From the NCBI GenBank assembly GCA_036897625.1, contig JAYMTA010000021.1, positions 1 to 64,000 of the forward strand: DNA of 64,000 nucleotides, in the 5' to 3' direction. Shown in pieces: positions 1 through 11,475 of the stretch. Below the pieces are notes generated by a model. It had not been told where the DNA came from and made no database searches. It worked only from the letters and a program-made list of their open reading frames with translations. The first letter of the stretch is position 1. Each line of letters opens with the position of its first letter. A program made the translations under genes and the position numbers. The DNA is from Pelargonium cotyledonis (lineage: Eukaryota; Streptophyta; Magnoliopsida; Geraniales; Geraniaceae).

Positions 1-1440
1 CCGGGGTGGAGTGGGGCCACCTGATACAGTACCTTCTGAGGAGAGAGATTATAGGCTGCTGAGGAGGGTTAATCACAGTAAGTTGCATGGCATTTGCATG
101 CATACTTGGCGTACAGGCCAATTCTGCCTCTGTGAACACCGGAGTGGTAGGAAAACCTGTTTGAACACCGGGGATTATTGCTTTCGATGAGAGAGGGCTG
201 CCCGGGGGCAATTGGCCCAAACCCAATTCGGTCCCAAGTGGGTTATTGAAAACTACCAGATCTTTGATCGCATTTGTTGGGGTCGACCCGGAGACACCCA
301 AATGGCGAGTCGTCCTAGACACTTTACTACATGGGCTAGATGGAGTAGATATCGCCAACTTTGACGGAGGCGGCGAGAAGCGAGCTGGAGAGGGGAAGAA
401 AAGAATATCCTGACCTGCACACTCTGATATCACAGCCTTGAAGACGGTTTTACCCAGTAGAACCTTCAAATTCTTAGCAATTGGCTCTAGAATATCTGAA
501 TGAATTATCACTTGCACACGATCTAAGACCTTGTCTGATTCAAAATTTGGGTGAATGCAGATGACCTTACCGAAACCCTTCACAATACTATGAATCGAGT
601 CCACACACCATGCATGTAGTGGCAACCCTAAGATAGAAATCCACATAAATCGACCCCCCCAAATTTTTAAGATGATCCCATTCATGGAATTAAGCAAACC
701 AATTGGATAGCCAAGTCCTTTGCTTCTCTCATAGTGCGCATAGTTTCCTTATCATCGAAGGATAAAACAAAAATCCTTGGCGCCAATTGTCAGATGGCGA
801 TTGAGTTAAACCCCTCCTCCAATAACTGTGCGCGCAATATATCGATAGTCGTCAAGTCTCGAGAGACGGCGAGTATGCACCAACAAAGATTAACGAGAAG
901 AGCCTTAGAAGTCGTGAGCTGTCAATCATGAAAAGCAGTAGAATTTCCAATCACAGCAACCTTAGTGTTCCAAGATGTTGCCGTAATATGGGGATCCTGC
1001 CCCGATGATCCCTTCTAGTGAAATGATGATGCGTAACGATGAGCCTGAGATCGAATACCTAAACTAGTAGACGAGACCGGGTTGAGTGCATCGTGAATCA
1101 TAGAATTCTTCGCCCAGTCAATAAAAAATCTCCATCGGAGCAGAGAGGTTACATTGAGGATGTCCTTGACCCTCTCCGCCTCCTTACGGTCCGAGAAGGT
1201 GACGAAGCCGAACCTCTGCCCCTTAGCATTAGCATTTGAAGGGACAAAACAGGACAATACAACTGCGTGTCGGCTGAAGATTGCCCGTAACCAGCCGGAG
1301 TTAATATTGGAGGGCAAGTTACGAACATAGAGAGTCACTCTGGCAGACCTTGCAGTCTGAGACGACCAGGGTGGTGGCGAATTTGCGATTGTTGTGGATC
1401 TGCGTCGGCCGGAGTTTTTGTGAGAACTGGAGCGAGACAT
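1..1440 (-). pseudogene. decayed plant RRM + DUF4283 protein gene (LINE ORF1-like)
   Basis: Nucleic-acid-binding protein of the plant type that carries an N-terminal RRM followed by DUF4283. It occurs as ORF1 of RRM-bearing plant LINEs and in related repeated plant genes. The ATG at 1438-1440 opens a 141-codon frame. Its RRM covers roughly residues 35-112, with RNP2 LYVRNL at 37-42 and RNP1 QRFGFVTF at 75-82, after an S/R-rich head. Past a stop at 1015-1017 the same frame continues into a DUF4283 start, with the typical core LAPRIFVLSFDDKE and two more internal stops. A frame change near the C-run at 654-660 leads to the rest of DUF4283 (WISILGLPLHAW, then a valine-rich strand region). A Ser/Pro/Thr-rich linker then stays open to the window's left edge. 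I see no CCHC knuckle. Any reverse transcriptase part would lie beyond position 1. Base use is about 48% G+C, unlike the DNA to the right. The family call is confident; LINE versus host gene is open. Confidence 0.8.
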
Positions 1441-1615
1441 GATACAATGGTGGGAAAAGACGAGGCGAGATAGAGAAAGGAGAGGAGGGAAGGTTCCGGC
1501 GGCTTGGCGATGTCTTAGTTGCCGCCAGCTACGGTTTCGCGTTCTCAGTGGTCTGGTTTCAAATGATCAAATGATGCAGGAGGCTTAGCTAATCAAATGA
1601 TCAAAGACAGCTCGA
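1441..1615 (-). other. leader / 5' flank of the RRM-DUF4283 pseudogene
   Basis: On the minus strand this region reads as a C/T-rich leader running straight into the ATG at 1440, which is usual for a plant 5' UTR or a LINE promoter region. The word TCAAATGATCAAA occurs twice (about 1558-1571 and 1593-1605), a short direct repeat. I cannot point to a TATA box or a transcription start. G+C falls quickly beyond about 1,600. Confidence 0.35.
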
Positions 1616-1648
1616 TATTTAAAGATTAATTAGTAGTAAACAATCTAT

Positions 1649-2212
1649 CAATTGAATTGTAAGCCGAGCTAACATAATTAGATATTAAGAACTTCCTTAT
1701 AGTGTAAAGAGCAGTTCAATCCACATACACTTTCTATTAAATCAAAAGTCAAAAACTTAAGGATTAAATTAGATTACCAAAGCAATTTATATTTAAGAGA
1801 TGTTATGAATGAAAAGCCCTTTTAACTGCCTAGTAGCAAGAAAACTCTAGGTTGCGTTTGAGAACTTGCATTTGATTAGAAATTCGTCATTTAAATTTTT
1901 TGAATTTGAAATATGGTATTTCAAATACTAATATAATGTTTGGCAAACTATAAAATTTCAAATGACAAAATCAGAGCTGTCATTTGAAATTTTATGTTCT
2001 ATGGATATTTTAAATGTTATTGGATTTCACTGATCAAATCCAAATTCAAACTCTTGGAGTTCCAAAACACCTCATTTTACTCAAATTCAGCATTGCAAAT
2101 AAAATGATGGTTCTCAAATACACCATAACAGACATATGGAATCAAACGGCTCTTTACACTATAAGGAAGTTCTTAATATCTAATTAGGTTAGCTCGGCTT
2201 ACAATTTAGTTG
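1649..2212. mobile_element. fold-back / MITE-like inverted-repeat element
   Basis: Two 64-bp arms, 1649-1712 and 2149-2212, are inverted copies with only a few mismatches and share the words GTAAGCCGAGCTAAC and AAGAACTTCCTTATAGTG. The roughly 440-bp interior has no coding capacity and is rich in short palindromes built on ATTTGAAAT / ATTTCAAAT. Such non-autonomous elements move with the transposase of a relative elsewhere in the genome. I could not find a convincing target-site duplication, so the superfamily (hAT-, Mutator- or PIF-like) is not assigned. The interior is asymmetric: about 140 bp after the left arm has no partner beside the right arm, so a second small element starting near 1853 may be nested inside. 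Confidence 0.7.
1950..1995. repeat. perfect 18-bp hairpin inside the fold-back element
   Basis: Bases 1950-1967 are the exact reverse complement of 1978-1995, with a 10-base loop. Just upstream, 1904-1913 and 1917-1926 form a second perfect 10-bp hairpin with a 3-base loop, built from the same ATTTGAAAT word. Both belong to the palindrome-rich core of the element. Confidence 0.85.
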
Positions 2213-2600
2213 TCACGAGATAAAGTATAGAGTTTCTTCAAAACATGTTCAAATTGGTATACTCCTCATTCGAGATATATTGAAAATAGTCTTTTTGTTT
2301 GCGATGAATAATTAGTTCCAACAAGGACTAAAATTCATATGTTATGAAAGACAAGGACGTAAACCTGTTATTTATATGAAAGGCAAGGAATAAGAAATCT
2401 AAATATGGCACCTAAAGTCTGTGGTTATTTGTTACAACATTAGAAATATAAAGCCAATTGCATTGAGTTAGAGGCTTTCCAAGATTTCAAGAGCAAAACC
2501 TTCCGTGCACTTTAGTTAAGTAGGGATTTCTAGAATACAGACTAACCCTAAATCATCATGAGATTTCTCAGTTTGCGCAATATTTCTAAGGTAAAGATTT
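2213..2600. other. transition zone between plant-like DNA and the AT-rich block
   Basis: No gene is seen. Sequence up to roughly 2,450 still reads like plant intergenic DNA. Beyond about 2,560 it takes on the texture of the rest of the window: dense TAA/TAG in all frames and short CCC/GGG clusters in A+T-rich surroundings. No repeat or target duplication marks the join, so its exact position is uncertain by a few hundred bases. Confidence 0.5.
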
Positions 2601-4811
2601 ATACTAGAATGCTACCCCGAATACTTAGAGTATGACTTTTCGGGCACCCTATCAGAACAAAAAAAGTTTATCCTGTGCACTGCTTTTTTATACTTAATAT
2701 TACAATCAAGACTTTCTCTACCCAATCTTTATCCTCTGGAATGGAAGATTTTCTTAGGTTTATTGGGTAAGTAACATGACCTTCTTACTTCTCTTCCTTA
2801 AGCATTTTGGACTCTTCTATACAGGTTAGAAAGTAAAAGAACACGTATCCACTTTTCCAAGGAAACCCCTTATTATGTATACCCAAATTGTTAGAGTACT
2901 CTCAAGAATAAGGGCCTCTACTCTAGGGCATTCAAACACTGAATGAAGCATGAACCTAGCAAATAAGGACACCCCGCGTATAATAAAAACTCCTTATTCA
3001 TAGCTTTAGGTTTGTTAAATATAAAAAAGTCTACTCCTTTTATATTTCTCACAGGGTTTAAGGGGCATATATTCTATAAAATAGAAAGCTGGAGGCAATT
3101 TAAATTAAAACGACTGTAATATAGAATCTGATATAACTAGAATAGGACCCAATTTCTGTAGGTACATATCTGCCGCAGGGGTATAGGATCCGCCCTTTTC
3201 TAAAAAGATCTATTTGACACTTAGAAATTCGCTCTAAGTTGTAAATGGGAAATCTTTCAAGGAAAAGGTCTTGAGCAGGAACTTCGAATGATATGGAGGC
3301 CTTGAAATTAATAACAAGTATTTAGATATATATCCTTAAGCCAGAACACCCTTTATAAAGAGATAAGGCTTATTTATAACACCCGTTTTTTACAGCGGAG
3401 TCCTCCTATAGAGTAGAGGTTTTTTGTACTTATTTATTACACTTTTTGTTTTTTGGATATAGGGTAATTTCCACCTTTCCTTGTGCCGTCTCCTGCGCTA
3501 GGTACGGATTACCACGGAAACATTCAACCAAATTTAGTATTTGTAATACTTATGGAATAATTCAGTTTTATCGTTTAATCTTAGGTTCTAGCAAGTAGCT
3601 TAAAACCAAAATTTCTAATTTATAAATAGGAGAGCAAAGTTAAAGTAAGTGTTGTATACAATTTGACCGGATAGTTCCTTTAGAGGATTTATAAACCAGC
3701 TTTCATCTTAACCCGTCACCCACGTGCCTCTAAGTTTTGACATAAACCCCCTGCACAAGACTGTCTTAGGTTTTATGAAAGCCAACTCCAAATAAAACAA
3801 GCTTGAAACTTCACCAAAAACTCCTTTCATTTTCTTTGAACTATCAATATCGAACCTTATTTACAAGCCTTTATAAGTGCATTTACCTTCTTCGGGAAGA
3901 GTAACATCTAAATTTTTGAGTCGGAATTCTTTACAAAATTTAAATTAGGCTTTATAAACTAATCTATATCAGTATAAAGTTTACCCTGGTTTTCCCTAAT
4001 ACTAATTATATTATAGTGGTAAAAAAAGGATACTAAAGCCTCGGTGTTAAATAATTTTGATAAAAGTTAGGGCTTGATCTCGGGTACAAATTAATGTTAA
4101 TGGTTATTCTCTACAAATAGAAAGCTAGAAACGAATTCTGCAAAATAAGGGGTTTTTTAACTTAAAAAGAAGCTGAGATGAGTGCTTAATCATCGTTGAA
4201 GTAGACGGTAGATCTTATATAACTCAGCCGTGTATAACCTTATATAGTGTGCAGCGTACCTCCCAGACAAAGAAACAAAAATTAATAGAAAGAGTATATA
4301 AAAAAAGGGTTACAGTTATATTGTTATATCCAGTTTTAGTATTCCCAAAAATGAGGAAGTTAATTCTAATTAAAGGTCTCTTCTGGTTGAATTTCTTTTC
4401 TTTAGTTATTAGTTGTCAGTTCAGGCGTAGTCTTTCAAGAACTAAGTTTTCCAATCCAAATAAAATATTGTGAAAAGGAATAATTATAGAGATGCCAAAT
4501 AAAAAACGCTACCTTATTAATAAGCAAGTTTTTTGGGCTATATTTAATTTAAAAAGGGATACTTTTTAAGCTTTTTGCAGGTATAAGAGTTCTGTAGACA
4601 GGATACTAAAAGGTACTCGAGGTAGGAAGTAAAGATTCTAAGACCGCGCTTAAGAATCCAAAAAGAATACTATTAATTAAAGGGTATCTAAGCTACTTAT
4701 ATCATACAGGACTTTCAAAAGGGGCTTTTGACACTCTACCCCGCTGAGTTGTCTAAGATTTTACTTATATTTTAAAAAGTTCCTAGATGTGCTTTTTCTG
4801 CAAGGTATAAG

Positions 4812-4827
4812 CCTACCTACCTACCTA
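4812..4827. repeat. (CCTA)4 microsatellite
   Basis: Four tandem CCTA units followed by CTCTACTC. It is short and otherwise unremarkable. Confidence 0.8.
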
Positions 4828-7800
4828 CTCTACTCTTAAAGAGGTTACAGTAAGTAAAGTTAGGAGTCCTTTATAGTATGACGCTCTTTCATTTAATATG
4901 TACTGAATTTCAGAACTCTTTTGAAAGCACTTTACTTTAGAAACCTGAGCAAGGACTTAGTCTAAGGAGCACAAAAAGTTAAACAAGTATTAAACTTTTG
5001 CTTTTGTTCCTGGGTTTTAGAGTTCCATTCAAGAAGTAGTGTTATCATACATAATCAGGAATTTCTTAATAAAAAGAAAGGGGATAAAAGAAGAAGGAAA
5101 TCTAAATCAATCAGACAAAAAAAAGCACACTACTAAAAAATCTTTATAGCCTATAAAGAAAGTAAACCCTTTCTACCCGAAAAGTCAACACTCATTCTTT
5201 ATAAATGCTTTAGGTGACTTTTGATTCTGGGATCTACTGGGTTAGACTTTTAGTAAGTACAAGAAAGTATTATTGAATATTTTAAAACGAAATCTCCACA
5301 AAGCGAAGCTGCTAGATATCCAGTAGTAAGTCTATTACTTGTTAATGTTGTTATGACATTTGAATTAATAGGTCTCAACTTATTTTATCATTAACAAGGT
5401 ATCCAACATTTTAAAGGACTTTCACAAGGAAAGATCTAAATTCTTTAAAGTTTCTGGTCTTAAAGGCTATTCCAGGAATTTTTTTTTTATTTTCTTCTAT
5501 CTAACTATTATACTATATAATTTATACTATAAAAAAGATTTTACAAGGAAAGGGGTTTTATAGTAATTAAGTGCTTTTTGTAAACAAACTTTGAATGTTA
5601 CAGATCCCTGAATTTGATCAACGGCAGGAAGGGCAGTCCTATTTTTTTACAAGTAAATCCAAGGAGCGCATATAGGATTAACTAATTGGGAATAAAGAAC
5701 TCCATGCTTATATCAAGATATTCAAACTTATTAACACTAGAACTTCGTTTAGTTATAAGGAACTGCATTGCCCTGAGCTGCTCTGTTTACTAACCCCATT
5801 CACTTGGTCTAAAAGTAAGGAATTTCAAGGCAAGATAACTAGTGTTATTAATTTGCTTATATATATTTTCTACCCGCTTTTTTAAGAATAGCTTAAGCTT
5901 GCCTTTTCAAGCATTCGCCAAAAAGTTAATGTCCATAAGCGAAGTCTCTATATTATATTAAGATATTTCCTAGTTAAATTCCAACTACAGCACATAGCGT
6001 TCCCTTTGATCCCAACTAACTCCCTGACGCGAGCGGTACCGAGTAAGCTCTATTAAATAAAAGCAATCGGGAAGCTCCTGTAGTTCAAAGGCTTACCTGA
6101 ATTTGGGGCAGAAGCTCATACAGAAAAGAGAGTATTTAAGAATAAGACTTGTATATAGATAAGTCAACAGGGACCTTCAAATACGTACAAATTTCACAAA
6201 TTATAGCTTGAAATAAAAATCACTTGGTTTACGCCTTTCCTTTTTTTTTTTTGGGTTTTATTATAGGTAACTAAATAATAAGAGCACTTCTATGTAGGAT
6301 CCGCAAATGGCTACGGCTTTGGTTTGATAAAAGATAGATCGAATAGCATTTTTTTAATTATTTATCGGGGAAAGTAAGTTAGTTCTCGTCTCATACCTGT
6401 TGTCTGTCTCTTAATAGAAACGAAGAAAGAATAAGTAAAGAAATCTATAAAGTGGAATACCTAATAATATAAATACATAACTTTTAAGTCAAATCAATAC
6501 TAAATAAAGCTAATGCTGCTATCCTACTCTTGTGAATCCGGTGGGAATTTTTTTTCTTTCTGCGCTATACTCACCCTCTGCTTTAGAGGAATATGAGTAA
6601 AGTATAAACTGTGTTTAACGGACCCGCTTTTGCACTAGCAGTCTATCTCAGAAAGAAAAGAAGAAAACTAGTAATAGCTTTGGAAGCTAGAGTATTCCAG
6701 TTATTAATAAGTTGCTTGAATCAGCAGTACATTACTTCGACAAAAACCTATAAGGACCCACTTCTACGCTAAAAATAGCTTTAAATAAAGCCCTGGGTTG
6801 GGATATCTTTTCCATGTATGTTCCCGTTTACAAGTTTCGTTCAGGAAAAGCTACTTTTGTAGATCAAGTATAAACTACCGAGCCTCCTCGTAGAGCGCCC
6901 TCTTAGCCCACCCCTGTCCTACAATTCTTTAAAAAACATTTCCCAAGATAGCTATTTTCATTTTTGCACGAGATTTTATAAGTTAAAACTTAATACATTA
7001 CTCGTTTACAGACCAAAAGGGTTATATTGAGAATATCGGGAATAACCTTTACGAACTTAAGGTGCATACACTATATTTAGTTTATCTCTAGTAAACAAAA
7101 AAGCAAGGTGTAGAAGGGAAGCCCCTATTCTTTTGTAAGGAGGTACCCGCCTTTACTTTAAACCCTAAGTTTTATTTAGAATACTAGTTTCGACCCTACT
7201 AAATTTATAGAATATCTACCTTTCCTTTCTTCATTCAAAGCGGAATTCCTAGTAAAGCTACCCTAAAGAATTACTTCTTTTATCTGGAAAAAGACCAAAG
7301 CTATCTCTTGCTATATAACAAAATGCCCTTAAAAAACCACTTTGATAAAGCAAAATCTAAACTATCAAAAATTTCTTGTGTATCTCACAGTAAAGCCTTG
7401 TTTTTTTACTTATCTTAGCAAAAGACTCTAGATTTTTTCCCTTCTAAAAGGTATCCCGAGCATATCTTCCTCATATACATTTATACATTAAAGGAGGAAA
7501 TATTTGCCAAAGCTCACTTCTTCCAGTTCCCCAATCCTGAATTATTTTATCAAAAAGGTTATCTAAGGAAACCCCCTTTGAAAATTCAAAGACCCGTTGA
7601 CATAAAATTGCCTGTACGAATATTACACAAATGGGAGCCTAAAAGACCCCGGTTGTAAACAAAACGCTCGGCTTTTGGGAACCCTGCACTTTTCTTTTTA
7701 AAGAGCGTCTATGGTAACTCATGTGCAATTGTAAACTTAGTTGCATTTGGTCAGAGTTTCGAAGTTAGGGCTCCTCCTTTTGAGAACAAATTACTGTTAA

Positions 7801-9509
7801 AGACTCCTAATTAAATTAATTCACTAAGGAAGGGTATTCTCAGCTAAAGATTGTTGCAATAAAAGAAAGTAATCCCAAAAGGGGAGGATACGGTGAAGTT
7901 CAAATTATTTCAAAAAATGCTAAGTTTTGGTCTTATCCATTTTATTTGAGAACCTCTAGAAGTACTTTGGTTACCACTATAAATTGAATTTATTGATCGC
8001 CGCTCCACTAGCTGAAGGCAACCCCTGACAGGAAGCTTTAATATTTGAAAGAAGAGAGTACCCGTCAAATATTGAAGAAAAACTCTTAAGTCATTTTAAG
8101 TTTTTTATTATTAGGTTAGCTATGAGTGAGTAGGAAGAGTTAGTCTCTGTTTTAGCTTTACGTTGTTCGTACTTAGGAACTTTTGCGAGTCCCGTAATTT
8201 AATATAGAAAATATAAAGATAATATATTGTGGAATCTTACAAAGAAGTTCCATGGACCCCGATATCAGCATCTAAATTGCTTGGATTTATATATAGGTGA
8301 TTTCAGTACCATATGCTAAATATCTCAAGAGTAACGCTAAATGATTAAACTAAGTAGAAGTACGAAGTATATCTCTGTTTACGACTGATAAGAGGGAGCT
8401 CTATAATTATATGCATTACTTACCATAAGGCTGAATAAGGTATACTACCATCACTAGAGTCTAATAGATAAAAAACCCTGCGAACCCTCAATTCTTAGAG
8501 CTAGGCTCAAGCAAATCTGCAAAACACCTTTGACTGTCCTGTCCTTCTATTCGAAGTCCATATGATATTTTATTTTGCTGGGATAATACAATACTGAGTA
8601 ACATCCATAACTACAAGAAAGTCTAAACCCTGATCCCTAACTTTTTAGGTAAGAAGGGGTTCTCCTAAGTTAGTAATGCTTTGATTTATAGGCTTTTACT
8701 TTTGTACATGATAGAAATTGAACCCTACTTTTTCTTTGCCTCTATCCTACTAATAGTACTAGATTCCCCATGGTACTTAACCTTGTTAAAAAATTACATA
8801 ATAAAGAAGTTTTGACCCTGTTCTATTTAATTTAGCTGAGAGGGCGCCTATCTGATTCACATTAAACCACATATATGGGCTTAACAAATATTAAAATAAG
8901 CTATAGTTAATGAATATTTATGACACTTTCTAGGACTAGTCGGAAGAGGTATTAATTTTTTATTAAGAACAGAAATTATACTCCGAATCTAGTTTGACTT
9001 TCTCTACATATTTGACACCGGGATATCCCTAAAAAAGCACACCTGGCAACTTTAATAGTAAATAGAATCCATATAGGAAGTCCTTGGCATATCCTACTTA
9101 AGTCCGAACTATATTTAGACTTTTTCGTTTTTCTTGAAGTTAGATGCCACCCTATTGCCTGTTCTTTCTTTATTCTAAGATCTCTTAAAGTCAAAACTCC
9201 GGTTAAGTGCTCCTCTCAGGGGAATCACCCGTCTTTTTTCATTTGAGTAGCTAAGAAATTATTAAGAGTTGTTTTATTAATGATAGAATTCTTTTCTTGT
9301 TAGAATTAAGATGAAGAAAACAAGCTTACCTCAAACTCTTATGAAACCTCTCATTCTTTTTTTTAATAAAGCAGCGCAAAAGCTAGGGTTAAACCTCTTT
9401 AACAAAAACATTACCTACTCCTATTTAGATTTAGTAGGATTCAGACTTAACTTCAAAACTTAGTCAAGCTAAAGCCCAACTCTTCACTTTGTTCAGAGCT
9501 CTTACTAAC

Positions 9510-9800
9510 CTTGGATTCCTTAGAGATATACTCTCTATCTGTATCCTATACCTGTATTGTTACTCTGTATCATAGCTATATTCTATACCTTAGCCATACC
9601 TTTCAGGGGTTACGGGACTTCCCGTTGTTGGAGTCTGTAGCTACGATGGTACTCTTCTTTGTAGTATTCCCTTTAGGAAGTTGTATTACTTATAGCTACT
9701 ATTAATCTTAGTAATCTATTATATTTAGTAGTTCCGTTGTTAAGGGATCTTCCTCTTATTCTTAGTTGTTACTGGTAAAGAGGGGGCTTCGCACCTAGTA
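9510..9800. repeat. pyrimidine-rich low-complexity patch
   Basis: The plus strand is T/C-rich with recurring words such as TATACCT, TGTTACT and GTTGTT. It resembles in texture the larger domain at 33.9-35.4 kb, but I could not align the two. A 64-codon TTG-started frame inside it is best explained by the base bias. Confidence 0.35.
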
Positions 9801-11410
9801 GAGTCTTTTAATAGTTACTAGCCCCCACCGTAGCAAATTTAAGAAGGGTAATGCGCGATAGTCTTAGTTTAGTCAACCTTGCACTATAACCACCAGCGTC
9901 TTGCTTTCTTTAGAGATTCCTGCCTCTAGAATTTCAAAGAGCTTAAAAGTTTCTACCACAAGGCGTAGAAGTCTCTCGGTATAGTACAAGTCGAACTAGA
10001 ATCCAGAAAGTGTCAAAAGGTGGGACAGGTTGGCTAAAGTACTCCCTGACGGAAGCAATAAGCTCCAGGGGATCCCTAAGAAGTTTAAACCGGAGGATAC
10101 CTATTCTTTAATACTTGTCTCCATAGTTTTAGGAGTTAAGGCTTTACGAGATTTATAATATCAATTTTTAGAAAGATTGGGGTGTTTTCTATTCTCTTGT
10201 GTAGTTAATGCTTTTTAATTTGAAACCATTGGTTCAAATGGAATCGGTATAATTAGTAGTAAATTGCCTGTTGATTCAGAGTCATAAACCACAGTTGAAC
10301 CTAAATTACATAGCACACCGAGTTACGCGAATAGAGGAATTAATTGATTCATATTAGTACAAAAAAGAGTCTTATCCCTCCTGATAAAGAGTAGGGGAGG
10401 AGTATGGGACAAAATAAAGGACTCTTAAATTGTGACAAAGGAAGGCTTTTTTCTCAATCGTATTTAGTAACAGTGCTTTTAGGTTTACTTTTAAAGGACC
10501 CTGCTCGGGAGAGATCGGAGTAGAGTAACTCTTTTGGCAGTTTCTCGGATTAACCCAATGAAGGTAGAAAAACTATGGGTAATATTCAGTTGACCAGGAT
10601 TCCATTGCCTTTTAATATTACAAACACAAGAAGTAAATTTTATTAGGAGAAAAAGGGATCTCCATAGATCGGAATTTATAAAAGTTTAATCATAAGGAAG
10701 TTTCCCTACGTTTGTTTAGAAGCAAGAGGAATATATTTCTCTTAAGCAAGTCAAAACCATTGCTTTTTACCTAGAACTAGAACCAAGCAATACCCAACGA
10801 ACGAGCTCCTTGTGAAAAACAGAGTACTTTTAGAAGAATAGTGAAATAGGCTCCAGCTATGATTAATATCTCGAATAGGAGCTTTAATAAAAGTGTACCT
10901 TGGGAAACTCCTAATAAAATGTAGATAGAATTCTTTATAATAACGAATATAGAACCCCTTTTAGAGACTGCCCTTAGTAGTATACCCCTATCTTAAGTCA
11001 AGAGATACAGGATTTTTGTAAAGATTAGTCGTTGGTAAATCCTAATTGAATGGCTGCTCTATAGTATATATTATAAGTCGATGCGGAAGCTTTTCTTCCT
11101 TATCCAAACTCTTTTTATTATTTAAAAACTAGCCGTAGCTTAAAAAACCATAAAACGATTCATAGATAGCATGTTTTGTAAACAATTACTCTAATTTGAA
11201 ATCTAATTGTAAAAGTACCGCGGAGTTGTAGGTTTTAACTTCACACACCTTGAATGAAGAATTTGAATTTGCCGGTCTCTAGCGCGAAGGGATTAAGCTT
11301 ATTTTTATTATGGGTTTCGAAGTAAAATGCAATTTTCTATTTTATATTACTTGTAAGTTTTTTTTAGAGTGGACTTAGTTTATAGAAGAATTCTGGTAAT
11401 CTTTAAGACG

Positions 11411-11475
11411 AAGCTTGGCTGGGTAGAACACCTCTGCCTTAAGCCTTGGGGTTGCAGGTTCAAGTTCTATGTATT
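11411..11475 (+). pseudogene. tRNA-like fragment
   Basis: A D-arm-like half (GGGTAGAACA, 11421-11430), an anticodon-arm-like stretch (CTGCCTTAAGCC) and a T-arm core (GCAGGTTCAAGTTCT, 11454-11468) lie in tRNA order and spacing. The anticodon arm does not fold well and the 5' acceptor strand is not identifiable, so no amino acid is assigned. Probably a fossil. Confidence 0.45.

Larger units (their letters stand above)
2601..11400. other. gene-free AT-rich stretch
   Basis: No protein gene, tRNA or known repeat is supported. Open frames are 62-75 codons at most, lack family resemblance and often use GTG or TTG starts. Minor structure: a CCTA microsatellite at 4812-4827, a 12-base T run at 6241-6252, and a pyrimidine-rich patch near 9.5-9.8 kb described separately. 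No tRNA-like sequence falls in this stretch, although they are frequent to its right. Confidence 0.6.

Noticed and set aside
734-931. 65-codon plus-strand open frame (GTG start)
   Set aside because: Antisense shadow of the RRM-DUF4283 pseudogene, whose minus-strand reading matches a known family.
4249-4473. 74-codon basic frame continuing in a fairly open frame
   Set aside because: GTG start, no motif, and the downstream continuation is interrupted at a rate not clearly below chance.
5337-5400. 10-bp inverted repeat (CTTGTTAATG ... CATTAACAAG) with a 40-base loop
   Set aside because: Stems of this size are expected by chance many times in 60 kb of A+T-rich DNA.
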